The notes below the pieces were generated by a model that saw only the letters and a program-made list of their open reading frames with translations, searched no databases and had not been told where the DNA came from. Shown here piece after piece: positions 24,218-32,581 of a stretch of DNA of 64,000 nt. The stretch's first letter is position 1. Every line of letters begins with the position of its first letter. A program made the position numbers and the translations under genes. Source of the stretch: an uncultured Spirochaetales bacterium (lineage in GTDB: Bacteria; Spirochaetota; Spirochaetia; Sphaerochaetales; Sphaerochaetaceae); contig CASENB010000018.1 of assembly GCA_949289305.1 (NCBI GenBank), positions 53,885 through 117,884 of the forward strand, given 5' to 3'.

Positions 24218-25572
24218 TATACGTAACCCTGGGCGATCATTGCCCTTGACACCTTCATAAATCCGGCGATATTCGCACCATCGATGAAATTGTCTTTCTT
24301 AGAATATGTCTCAGCAGCTTCGCTGATATTCTTATAGATGTTGTTCATGATGCCTTTGAGTTCCTGATCAACCTTTTCTGGAGTCCATCTCAAGCGCTGT
24401 GAGTTTTGGCTCATTTCAAGTCCTGATACCGCAACGCCTCCAGCGTTTGCTGCCTTTGCAGGAGCTAGAAGCACTCCGGATGATGTTAGGATCTCCTCGC
24501 TTTCGATAGAGCAAGGCATGTTCGCACCTTCTCCTACAAGCTTGATGCCGTTCTTAACGAGATTGAGTGCGTCTTCTTTTAGAATTTCATTTTGAGTAGC
24601 GCATGGGAATGCATAGTCTGCTTTAATATTCCATAGCGGATTAGGCTCGCTGTTATTTCTTTCGATATAAGGAACGCCATACTTTTCAGCATATTCCTTA
24701 ATTCTTCCTCTTTTGACGTTCTTTAGCGTCTTAACGAAACTAAGCTTCTCACTGTCGATTCCAGCCTCATCGATGATCATTCCTGATGAGTCGGATAGGG
24801 TAATTACCTTTCCTCCAAGGGCATTGATCTTTTCTACTGTGAATTGAGCTACGTTTCCACTGCCTGAAACAAGACATGTGGCGCCGTTGAAGTCCATCTT
24901 CTTGTCCCTAAGGATTGCTTCAGATAGATAAACAAGGCCGTATCCTGTCGCCTCTGGTCTGATAAAAGATCCGCCGTATTCAATTCCCTTTCCTGTAAGA
25001 ACGCCTGCGAATTCGTTTTTAATTCTCTTGTACTGTCCGTAGAGGTATCCGATTTCTCTTGCTCCTACTCCGATATCTCCTGCAGGAACGTCTGTATCCG
25101 GTCCGATATGGCGGCATAGCTCTGTCATGAATGACTGGCAGAAGCGCATTACTTCGTTATCGCTCTTTCCCTTCGGATTGAAGTCAGATCCGCCTTTTCC
25201 TCCTCCCATTGGAAGTCCTGTTAAACTGTTTTTGAATACTTGCTCGAATGCGAGGAATTTCATGATTGAGAGATTAACAGATGGGTGAAGCCTCAGTCCT
25301 CCCTTATAAGGGCCAATGGCGGAAGACATCTGTACCCTAAATCCTCTGTTGACCTGGCACTTGCCCTCGTCGTCCATCCAAGGGACACGGAACATTACTA
25401 CGCGCTCCGGTTCTACCATTCTCTCAAGAACGCGGTGATAAGTTACTTCAGGAAGTTCGTCTATGATCTTATCGATTGATAATAAGAACGTGTAGACTGC
25501 CTGCTGAAACTCTCTCTCGTTTGGATCTCTTGAGAGCACTTGCTGATAAACTTGTTCTGTCTGGCTGTGCAT
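24217..25572 (-). CDS. gdhA: Glutamate dehydrogenase, NADP-type
   Basis: Interconverts 2-oxoglutarate plus ammonia and glutamate. The 451-residue length and MGGGKGGSDFNPKGKSDNEVMRF identify the hexameric class; the substrate lysines are in GGLRLHPS and GGGKGG, and the Rossmann loop is VSGSGNVAQF, where the following region LSDSSG favours NADP. The ribosome binding site AGGAGG is strong. It has its own promoter (25604-25632) and a near-palindrome upstream. Ammonia assimilation by GdhA fits a peptide-fermenting cell. Confidence 0.95.
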   Translation of the reverse strand: MHSQTEQVYQQVLSRDPNEREFQQAVYTFLLSIDKIIDELPEVTYHRVLERMVEPERVVMFRVPWMDDEGKCQVNRGFRVQMSSAIGPYKGGLRLHPSVNLSIMKFLAFEQVFKNSLTGLPMGGGKGGSDFNPKGKSDNEVMRFCQSFMTELCRHIGPDTDVPAGDIGVGAREIGYLYGQYKRIKNEFAGVLTGKGIEYGGSFIRPEATGYGLVYLSEAILRDKKMDFNGATCLVSGSGNVAQFTVEKINALGGKVITLSDSSGMIIDEAGIDSEKLSFVKTLKNVKRGRIKEYAEKYGVPYIERNNSEPNPLWNIKADYAFPCATQNEILKEDALNLVKNGIKLVGEGANMPCSIESEEILTSSGVLLAPAKAANAGGVAVSGLEMSQNSQRLRWTPEKVDQELKGIMNNIYKNISEAAETYSKKDNFIDGANIAGFMKVSRAMIAQGYV

Positions 25573-25603
25573 AATTTTCCTCCTCTAAAGAAAACTCGTC
25601 GAA

Positions 25604-25632
25604 ATTATAGAGCAAAGGATTATTCTTGTTAA
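25604..25632 (-). promoter_or_regulatory. Promoter of gdhA
   Basis: On the minus strand TTAACA (25632-25627), a 17-base spacer and TATAAT (25609-25604). Confidence 0.65.
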
Positions 25633-25640
25633 AGATAAAC

Positions 25641-25669
25641 AGAGGTTAAATAATAAAATTAACACCTCT
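25641..25669. promoter_or_regulatory. Near-palindrome upstream of gdhA -35 box
   Basis: AGAGGT (25641-25646) and ACCTCT (25664-25669), each with an inner TTAA half, bracket an AT-rich centre nine bases upstream of the -35 box of gdhA. The position suits an activator. On the plus strand it is followed by TTTTTA, so a weak terminator is the alternative, though no gene ends there. Confidence 0.35.
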
Positions 25670-25745
25670 TTTTATATTGTTTTAAACATGTCCAAATGCT
25701 CTCTTTCTGCTATAATTGACAAGTCTTTTAACATATTGTTTACGG

Positions 25746-25760
25746 CTAGTACAACACTAG
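25746..25760. repeat. Inverted repeat CTAGT-N5-ACTAG before the HAD gene
   Basis: A perfect 5-bp inverted repeat between the likely -10 box (TATAAT 25711-25716) and the start codon at 25785. In this leader position it could be a repressor site for the HAD/opp transcript. Confidence 0.3.
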
Positions 25761-25784
25761 TTAATGTATGCGAGGTAATTTTTA

Positions 25785-26456
25785 ATGAAAAAATATAAGT
25801 TCATTTATTTCGATGCGGGGCTTACTTTGATAAAAAATAACCATGAGGAACTATTTTCTTTTGCTCTTGAGGATCTGGGCCTTAAAAGAAGCAGCGATGA
25901 TATTAAAAGAGCATACCATCTTGCAAACAAGGCTGCAATGAGGGAGGGCATTTTACATAAAAGCGATGGAGGAAGGAGATTCGCATTCTTTTTTCTATCT
26001 TTTTTAGGGGTTAGTTGTTCTCTTGATGATTTTAATAACGCATATGTTAAATATAAGGACAGATTCTTTTGGGCATCATATCCGTTTACAAAAGACACCC
26101 TTTCAGACCTTAAGAAAAAGGAATACGGGATCGGACTTCTTTCTAACTGGGACAGGAGTTTGAGAAGGATACTTGAAAAAGAAGGGATATTAAAAATGAT
26201 GGATGAAGTTGTTATCTCTTCTGAAGTCGGTTATGAAAAGCCAGATGAGAAGATTTTTTCCATTGCACTTGAAAAGGCTGCTGTAAAAGCAGAAGAGGCC
26301 TTGCTTGTAGGTGATAACTATTATGACGACGTGCTTGGTGCAAGGAAAGTTAATATGGATGCGATTTTAATTAATCCAGGGCAGCTTGGAATTGAGGAGA
26401 TAGACTTTGATGGTCCTATTATCTCTTCTATCGAAACTTTAAGAAAATTATTATAA
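25785..26456 (+). CDS. HAD-superfamily phosphatase (subfamily IA)
   Basis: A 223-residue haloacid-dehalogenase-fold hydrolase. Motif I is FIYFDAGLTLI, where the nucleophilic Asp is present but the usual second Asp (DxD) is Gly (D-A-G), a pattern seen in dehalogenase-like and some phosphatase members. Motif II is LLSNWD, motif III is VGYEKPDEKIF, and motif IV is LLVGDNYYDDVLGA. A helical cap lies between motifs I and II. The ribosome binding site is GAGGT. It precedes the oligopeptide transporter by ten bases and is probably the first gene of that operon; the substrate is unknown. Confidence 0.85.
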   Translation: MKKYKFIYFDAGLTLIKNNHEELFSFALEDLGLKRSSDDIKRAYHLANKAAMREGILHKSDGGRRFAFFFLSFLGVSCSLDDFNNAYVKYKDRFFWASYPFTKDTLSDLKKKEYGIGLLSNWDRSLRRILEKEGILKMMDEVVISSEVGYEKPDEKIFSIALEKAAVKAEEALLVGDNYYDDVLGARKVNMDAILINPGQLGIEEIDFDGPIISSIETLRKLL

Positions 26457-26465
26457 GGGGATACT

Positions 26466-27977
26466 ATGGTAAAGAGATTGTTTATTCTGTTTTTATCATT
26501 AACACTTCTTTTCTCCTGCTCTAAGGCCGAAGAGGAAAATACAATAAATACGAATGTTTCTGCAGATAAAAGCGTTGTGCGTATCACAATGCCTTCCGAG
26601 CCTGACAGTCTTGATCCGTATCTTTCATCTGCAAGTGATACCGAGGCTGTCATGCATAACGTATATGAAGGGCTTGTGCTTTTCAACGAGAGCGGAGAAA
26701 TTATTCCTGGCCTTGCCTCTTCATGGACTATAAGCGAGGATGGCCTCGAGTATACGTTCATCTTGCGAGATAATGTCACATTCCACAATGGTGATAAGTT
26801 TACATCTGAGGATGTTGTATCAACATATTTAAGGCTTTCAGGTCTTGACGGATCTCAGGCTCTAAACGAACGCTTTTTAGCGCTAGAGAGCGTGGAAGCA
26901 CTCGATGATTATACTGTGCGCCTTAGATTAAAAGAGGCTAATTCTGCATTCTTGGAAGCAACTAGAATCGCGATAATTCCATCGGGGTATGCGGATTGTG
27001 CAACCCATCCTGTTGGAACAGGTCCTTATAAATTCGTCGAATATGTTCCCGGCCAAAGGATCGTATTTGAAAAAAACGAAGATTATTATGATGCGTCGAG
27101 GATTGGTAAGATAGATAGGGCTGAGTTTTATATCATGAGTGATGAAAGCGCTATCGTTACAGCTCTTCAGTCTGGACAGCTTGATCTTGCACAGGTGACG
27201 GGAAGCGATGCGGAGATTTTAAAAGACCGTTTTACGATCTACAGCAATCCTCAGAACATGGTATGCCTGTTTGCTCTTAATAACGCTATTGAACCTTTTA
27301 ACGACATAAGGGTGCGCCAGGCTATTAATCATGCTATAAACAAAGAGGACATAATCTATGGAGCCTTTGATGGTTATGCTACTCAGATAGACACGAACTT
27401 TTCACCTGTTATGGATTATTATTACAATAAGGATACAGAGAACTATTACCAATACGATCCTGAGCTTGCAAAAGAGCTGTTAAAAGAATCTGGAGATGAG
27501 AACGGATTCAGTTTTACGATTACGGTTCCTTCTAATTATCCTGCTCATGTAAGCACAGCCCAGATCATAGTAGAGCAGCTGAGGGGCGTAGGTATTGACG
27601 CTTCTATCAATCTTGTTGAATGGGGAACATGGCTTGAGGATGTATATTCAAACGGCCGTTATGAAGCTACTATCATAGGGCTTACGGGCAAGCTTAATCC
27701 TTATGAGATCCTTGTGAGATTTGAATCTAGTTACAGAAGAAATTTCATGCACTACAACAACAGTGAATATGATCAGCTTATTGCTAGTGCGCTTTGTGAG
27801 AGTAATCAAGAGAAAAGGGCTGAAATATATAAAGAATGTCAGATGATTTTGACAGATGATGCGGTGGCTGTATGGACATGCGATCCTAATTTAGTCCTTG
27901 CATCAAGGCCGGACTTGAAAGGTTATAAGGCATATCCATTGAGTTTTACCGACCTAAGTGCGTTATACTATGAGTGA
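26466..27977 (+). CDS. Oligopeptide-binding lipoprotein of ABC transporter (SBP family 5)
   Basis: The extracytoplasmic receptor of a complete five-gene peptide/nickel-type importer. A lipoprotein signal (FILFLSLTLLFSC, Cys near residue 18) is followed by the family-5 start MPSEPDSLDPYLSSASDTEAVMHNVYEGL and the domain pieces YTFILRDNVTFHNG, HPVGTGPYKF and DIRVRQAINHAINKEDI. At 503 residues it is in the usual range. Peptides are the likeliest ligand, but dipeptide, oligopeptide and sugar-binding members cannot be told apart here. The stop codon overlaps the start of the first permease gene. Confidence 0.92.
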   Translation: MVKRLFILFLSLTLLFSCSKAEEENTINTNVSADKSVVRITMPSEPDSLDPYLSSASDTEAVMHNVYEGLVLFNESGEIIPGLASSWTISEDGLEYTFILRDNVTFHNGDKFTSEDVVSTYLRLSGLDGSQALNERFLALESVEALDDYTVRLRLKEANSAFLEATRIAIIPSGYADCATHPVGTGPYKFVEYVPGQRIVFEKNEDYYDASRIGKIDRAEFYIMSDESAIVTALQSGQLDLAQVTGSDAEILKDRFTIYSNPQNMVCLFALNNAIEPFNDIRVRQAINHAINKEDIIYGAFDGYATQIDTNFSPVMDYYYNKDTENYYQYDPELAKELLKESGDENGFSFTITVPSNYPAHVSTAQIIVEQLRGVGIDASINLVEWGTWLEDVYSNGRYEATIIGLTGKLNPYEILVRFESSYRRNFMHYNNSEYDQLIASALCESNQEKRAEIYKECQMILTDDAVAVWTCDPNLVLASRPDLKGYKAYPLSFTDLSALYYE

Positions 27978-28918
27978 TGAGATATTACGTTAGAAAGCTT
28001 TGCGGACTTTTTATCACGCTGCTCATAGTCTCTTTGGCGGCTTTTTTATGTTTTTCAGTACTGCCAGGGGATCCTGCAGAAATAATACTTGGTCTAGATG
28101 CAGATCCTTTGCAGCTTGAGGCTATGAGGAGCCAGCTTGGCCTTGATAAAAGCATCGCAGAGCGTTATCTCTCATGGCTTAGCGGACTATTTAAAGGCGA
28201 TCTTGGCGTATCATTAAGATACTCGCAAAATGTTTCTGACTTGATTAGGCAAGCGTTTAAAGTTACATTCGCACTATCTATCGTCTCTTTGGTTTTAACT
28301 GTTGTTATAGCACTTCCTATAGGACTCTGGCTCGGTTCCCATTCTAAGAAGAAATACTCCCTTCCTGTTTCAATAACATCTCAGATTGCGCTTTCGGTCC
28401 CTTCCTTTTGCATGGCGATATTCCTTATAAGCATATTTTCTGTAAAACTGAACGTATTGCCTTCAATCGGGTATACTCCTTTAAGCGATGGCTTTGTTCC
28501 TTTTTTCAGATCGATTCTTCTTCCGTCTCTTTCTATTGCGATAGGATCTGCTTCGATATTAATACGTTATATTAAAGTATCTGTTGAGAAAGAAGAGAGG
28601 ATGGATTACGTTCGCACCGCCAAAAGCAAAGGTATGAAAAACAGTTCGATAATGCTATTTCATGTGCTTAAGAACTCTTTAATTCCGACAATTACGACAC
28701 TTGGCCTTATATGCGCTGATATTTTAGGCGGTTCAATCATAATAGAGAACATATTTTCACTCCCTGGAATTGGCCGTCTTATTACCGTTTCTATTTCAAG
28801 CCGGGATCTTCCTCTCATACAAGGTCTTGTATTATATCTTGCATCAATTGTTGCTCTATGCAATTTCGTCGTAGATATTGTCTACTCTTTAGTAGATCCA
28901 AGGATAAGGTTGAGCTGA
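27977..28918 (+). CDS. Peptide ABC transporter permease 1 (DppB/OppB type)
   Basis: Inner-membrane subunit with about six helices. The family start is RYYVRKLCGLFITLLIVSLAAF, then LPGDPAEIILG, and the coupling loop E-x-x-x-D-Y-V-R-T-A-K-S-K-G is intact near residue 205. I use ATG 27977, which overlaps the upstream stop as TGATG; a GTG one codon earlier (27974) is equally possible. 313 residues. Confidence 0.92.
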   Translation: MRYYVRKLCGLFITLLIVSLAAFLCFSVLPGDPAEIILGLDADPLQLEAMRSQLGLDKSIAERYLSWLSGLFKGDLGVSLRYSQNVSDLIRQAFKVTFALSIVSLVLTVVIALPIGLWLGSHSKKKYSLPVSITSQIALSVPSFCMAIFLISIFSVKLNVLPSIGYTPLSDGFVPFFRSILLPSLSIAIGSASILIRYIKVSVEKEERMDYVRTAKSKGMKNSSIMLFHVLKNSLIPTITTLGLICADILGGSIIIENIFSLPGIGRLITVSISSRDLPLIQGLVLYLASIVALCNFVVDIVYSLVDPRIRLS

Positions 28919-29724
28919 TGAAAAAATATTTTAAGAGTTTAAATTTCACTTTCGGCTTTATCCTGATATCTCTAATACTGGCATTGTTTATAGTCTCGCT
29001 GTTCTATACTCCATATGACATTACTGAGATGGACTTAAGAAACAGGCTAGAAAGCCCAAGTTCAGAGCATCTTCTTGGAACAGATCAATTTGGTCGTGAT
29101 ATCTTAAGCCGTATTATGAAGGGAATTGAAGTGTCTTTATCAATGGGTCTTCTTTCTGTCGCATCAGGGCTTGTTTTCGGCCTTATCATCGGATCTTTTT
29201 CGGGGTATTTCGGAGGAAAGATAGATGAGGCTGTCATGAAGATAATAGACAGCCTTATGGCTTTCCCTGGTGTGCTAATTGCAATGATGCTTATAGCCGT
29301 ACTTGGCAATGGCATATTCAATACTGCCCTTGCACTGTCCATTATGGCAGTCCCTCGATTTGCCCGTATCATAAGAAGCGGTTATATGGAGTATCGTGAT
29401 AAGGATTTTATCAAAGCTGAAAGGGTCAGAGGGGCTGGAATATTTAGGATAATGTATTTGCATATACTTCCTAACATCAAAAGTGAGATAGGGGCTACGA
29501 TCTCCCTTTCTTTTGCATCTGCGATAATGTCTGAAGCAGGATTAAGCTATCTTGGTCTTGGAATGCAGCCTCCAAATCCAAGTCTTGGAATAATGCTATC
29601 AGAAGCACAGGATTATATGCTCAGGGCCCCGTGGTATGTACTTATTCCGACTGCAATCATTGCGCTTCTTGTGATAGCATTCAATCTTCTTTCCGACGGA
29701 ATAAGAGAAGGAGGTGAGAAATGA
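28918..29724 (+). CDS. Peptide ABC transporter permease 2 (DppC/OppC type)
   Basis: The second permease of the heterodimer. LGTDQFGRDILSRIMKGIEVSL is the standard OppC segment after the first helix, and YRDKDFIKAERVRGAG is the coupling loop that contacts the ATPases. The start at 28918 (ATG overlapping the upstream TGA) gives 268 residues and the usual MKK-type N-terminus; an upstream in-frame ATG at 28858 would lie inside the previous gene and adds non-conserved residues. Confidence 0.92.
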   Translation: MKKYFKSLNFTFGFILISLILALFIVSLFYTPYDITEMDLRNRLESPSSEHLLGTDQFGRDILSRIMKGIEVSLSMGLLSVASGLVFGLIIGSFSGYFGGKIDEAVMKIIDSLMAFPGVLIAMMLIAVLGNGIFNTALALSIMAVPRFARIIRSGYMEYRDKDFIKAERVRGAGIFRIMYLHILPNIKSEIGATISLSFASAIMSEAGLSYLGLGMQPPNPSLGIMLSEAQDYMLRAPWYVLIPTAIIALLVIAFNLLSDGIREGGEK

Positions 29725-30710
29725 ACCTTGTAGAAATAAAGGATTTTTCACTCTCATTCAATGAAAACGGAAAATCCTTAAAAGCTGTTAATGATATATC
29801 TCTTTCGATAAAAAAAGGAGAAATTGTTGCATTAATCGGCGAATCGGGATGCGGAAAGAGTGCGACAGCACTTTCTCTTGCCGGACTTTCTTCTCCTTCT
29901 TCTCAAAAAAGCGGACATATTTATTTTTCTGAAAAGGATCTTCTTTCTTTAAGCGAGAAGGATTGGAGAGAAATTCGCGGCGCATCAATTTCAATGATAT
30001 TTCAAGAGCCAATGACGGCTTTAAATCCTTTAATGAAATCAGGCCTTCAGATAGAGGAGAATTTGAAACTTCATCAGAACCTTTCTAAAAAAGAGAGAAA
30101 GGAGGAAGTGATTAAGATGCTTGAGAGCGTAGGCCTTGAGGATGCAGAGCGTATTTACAACAGTTATCCTCATCAGCTCTCTGGAGGACAGAGACAGCGC
30201 ATAATGATTGCTCTTGCCCTGATAAACAGCCCGTCTTTATTGATTGCCGATGAGCCTACTACCGCCTTAGATGTGACGATACAGGCTGAGATAATTGAGC
30301 TCATAAAAAATATGAACAGAAAAAAAGGCGCAGCCGTTCTTTTGATCTCCCATAATCTATCGCTTGTAAAAGGCATGAGCAACAGATCATACATAATGTA
30401 TTCGGGCTCTATCGTGGAAAGTGGAAATACAGATGAAATTCTCTCAGATCCCATACATCCTTATACGAGGGCTCTATTACTCTCTGTTGCACGTCCAAGC
30501 CTTAGGGGGAAAAGACTTTATTCAATTCCTGGAAGTGTTCCTTCGCTGGAAGAGCGAAATAATTTAGGTTGCCCATTTGCACCACGTTGTGCAGTCTCAT
30601 GTCCATCATGCTTTAAAGAAAAGCCAGAAAAAAGAAAAGAGGATGGAAGAATGTATTTATGCCGTTATAGCAGAGAAGAGATTGCAAGGAGGCTGAACTA
30701 TGGAGAATGA
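29721..30710 (+). CDS. Peptide ABC transporter ATP-binding protein 1 (DppD/OppD type)
   Basis: Walker A GESGCGKSAT near residue 38, Q-loop MIFQEPMTALNP, signature LSGGQRQR, Walker B LLIADEPTTALD and switch His in LISHN. The C-terminal ~70 residues have the cysteine pattern of the oligopeptide ATPase extension (GCPFAPRCAVSCPSCF), which binds an iron-sulfur cluster in studied homologues. 329 residues. It overlaps its neighbours by 4 and 11 bases, so the whole transporter is one transcript. Confidence 0.94.
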   Translation: MNLVEIKDFSLSFNENGKSLKAVNDISLSIKKGEIVALIGESGCGKSATALSLAGLSSPSSQKSGHIYFSEKDLLSLSEKDWREIRGASISMIFQEPMTALNPLMKSGLQIEENLKLHQNLSKKERKEEVIKMLESVGLEDAERIYNSYPHQLSGGQRQRIMIALALINSPSLLIADEPTTALDVTIQAEIIELIKNMNRKKGAAVLLISHNLSLVKGMSNRSYIMYSGSIVESGNTDEILSDPIHPYTRALLLSVARPSLRGKRLYSIPGSVPSLEERNNLGCPFAPRCAVSCPSCFKEKPEKRKEDGRMYLCRYSREEIARRLNYGE

Positions 30711-31632
30711 CCTTCTTGTTCTTAAAGGCGTAAAAAAAACATATAAGCAGAAGAAAGACAGGATAACAGCCCTTAAGAGTACGGATCTGGAAATAAAAAA
30801 AGGAGAGGTTTTAGGTCTTGTCGGAGAATCTGGATCTGGAAAGAGCACTCTGGCTAATATTATTGTGCGTCTTATAAAGAGCGACGACGGAACGATCGTA
30901 TTCAAAGGTGAGGATATCTCGACGCTGAAAGATCATGAATTTCGAAGGTACAGACGTGATATTCAAATGGTGTTTCAAGATCCATATTCTTCTTTGAATC
31001 CTAAAAAGACAATTAGGTACCTGCTTGAAGAGTGTTTAAAGATACACGAAAAAGATATGGGCGCACAAAAAAGGCTTGAAGTCGTAAAAGAGAGTTTAGA
31101 GGAAGTTGGACTTGATTCAAGCTATCTTGAGCGTTATCCAAAGTCTCTTTCTGGCGGTCAAAGGCAGAGGGTTGCTATTGCGCTTGCCTTAATTTTAAGA
31201 CCTTCATTAATAGTTTTGGACGAGGCGGTATCGGCCTTAGATGTTTCTGTTGAGGCTCAGATTTTGAACCTTCTTTTAGATTTAAGAGAGAAGCACGGAC
31301 TTACATATCTTTTCATATCTCATGACCTTGCTGTCGTGTCTTATGTGTCAGATAGAATTGCTGTTATGTATAAGGGCTCGATTGTTGAGATTGCGAAAGC
31401 AGATGATGTTATCTCGTCAATGGCACATCCTTACACAAAAGCACTTTTTGAAGCATCCGAAAACATGGCTCCATTAATCGACAACAAAGAGAAAAAAGAG
31501 ATTTCGTCAAGCCATTGTTCTTTTTGTAGTAGATGTAAGTACAGAAAAGAGAGGTGTTTTAAAGAGGAACCCACTTTGATTGAGATAAAAGAAGGACATA
31601 GCGTCGCATGTTTTTACCCCTTAGGAGAATAA
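30700..31632 (+). CDS. Peptide ABC transporter ATP-binding protein 2 (DppF/OppF type)
   Basis: Walker A GESGSGKST near residue 44, MVFQDPYSSLNP, signature LSGGQRQR, Walker B LIVLDEAVSALD, and the cysteine-rich end SSHCSFCSRCKYRKERCF. 310 residues. The ATG has AAGGAGG at ideal distance; that site (CAAGGAGGCTG) also matches the CCUCC core of the predicted sRNAs A and B, making this a candidate target, although nearly any strong Shine-Dalgarno sequence would. Confidence 0.94.
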   Translation: MENDLLVLKGVKKTYKQKKDRITALKSTDLEIKKGEVLGLVGESGSGKSTLANIIVRLIKSDDGTIVFKGEDISTLKDHEFRRYRRDIQMVFQDPYSSLNPKKTIRYLLEECLKIHEKDMGAQKRLEVVKESLEEVGLDSSYLERYPKSLSGGQRQRVAIALALILRPSLIVLDEAVSALDVSVEAQILNLLLDLREKHGLTYLFISHDLAVVSYVSDRIAVMYKGSIVEIAKADDVISSMAHPYTKALFEASENMAPLIDNKEKKEISSSHCSFCSRCKYRKERCFKEEPTLIEIKEGHSVACFYPLGE

Positions 31633-31633
31633 A

Positions 31634-32452
31634 ATGAGAATTGCAGCCATTTCAGATCTTCATTTAGATATTAATAGAAGGTTTCCTGTTGTTGATACTC
31701 TCTCAAAAATATTAGATGAAGAAAAAGCGGATGTTTTATTAATTGCAGGCGATATCGAAGAGGATTTCAGAGAGGTCATTAAAAGGGTTAAGGATATTGA
31801 GAAGATATCTGGAGTTAGGACTTATTACGTTCCAGGTAATCACGATCTATGGTCTCCTAATGCGCATCTTTATAATATTGATTACATTTACAGCGCCTTT
31901 AAAGATGATGAGAGATGCCTAGTAGGAAAGACAATAAATATTAAATCTTGTTCAATAGTTGGTGATGTGGGCTGGTACGACTATAGCTTCGGAAACTATA
32001 AGCGATTCTCCTATGATATGTTTGATAAGATGACCTACATGGCTAGGACTTGGCAGGATTCGATTAAGAACGCATGGACAAGGGACAATATTAAGCGAAA
32101 TGAAATAATGCTTGATAGCCTTAAGACTCAGATTGAAAAGACTGAGAGTGCTAATATCATAGCAGTTACGCATATGCTACCGATTAAAGAGTTTACAGTA
32201 CTGGATGCAAGAGAAGAGTGGGAATATTTTAATGCGTTTCTTGGTTCTGAAAAACTTGGTGCTCTATTTGAAACTAGCAAAGTTAAGCATTCAATATCTG
32301 GACACGTTCACTATAGAAAAAGATTAGAAAAGAATGGTGTTGACTACATTTGTCCGTGCCTCGGATACTACACAGAATGGAGATATAAAAAAGGAATGGA
32401 AGAAGATTTATACTATCATATTAAGGCTTCTTTAATGATGATAGAAATATAG
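31634..32452 (+). CDS. Metallophosphoesterase (calcineurin-like)
   Basis: A 272-residue binuclear-metal phosphoesterase. The five conserved blocks are present: ISDLHLD, AGDIEED, YVPGNHDLW, VTHMLP and SGHVHYRK. Members cleave phosphomono- or diesters, cyclic nucleotides or UDP-diacylglucosamine; the sequence does not decide. TTAGGAG lies eight bases before the ATG. It follows the peptide transporter by one base and may be its last cotranscribed gene. Confidence 0.88.
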   Translation: MRIAAISDLHLDINRRFPVVDTLSKILDEEKADVLLIAGDIEEDFREVIKRVKDIEKISGVRTYYVPGNHDLWSPNAHLYNIDYIYSAFKDDERCLVGKTINIKSCSIVGDVGWYDYSFGNYKRFSYDMFDKMTYMARTWQDSIKNAWTRDNIKRNEIMLDSLKTQIEKTESANIIAVTHMLPIKEFTVLDAREEWEYFNAFLGSEKLGALFETSKVKHSISGHVHYRKRLEKNGVDYICPCLGYYTEWRYKKGMEEDLYYHIKASLMMIEI

Positions 32453-32509
32453 TAGTTTCCTAGAGATCTTTCTGTAAAATAATTTTTACATATAAAATGC
32501 TAAAATAAT

Positions 32510-32545
32510 AACTGCAACTCATTTTCTATAAATGAATTGCAGCTA
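32510..32545. terminator. Possible terminator hairpin
   Basis: CTGCAA-CT-CATTT and AAATG-AA-TTGCAG form an interrupted 11-bp stem between two convergent genes. On the minus strand it is followed by TTATTATTTT, so it may end the guaD transcript. A second small hairpin (ATGCC/GGCAT) lies at 32560-32577. Confidence 0.45.
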
Positions 32546-32581
32546 TAAGGCTTATCATTCATGCCGATGCTTGGCATAAAT

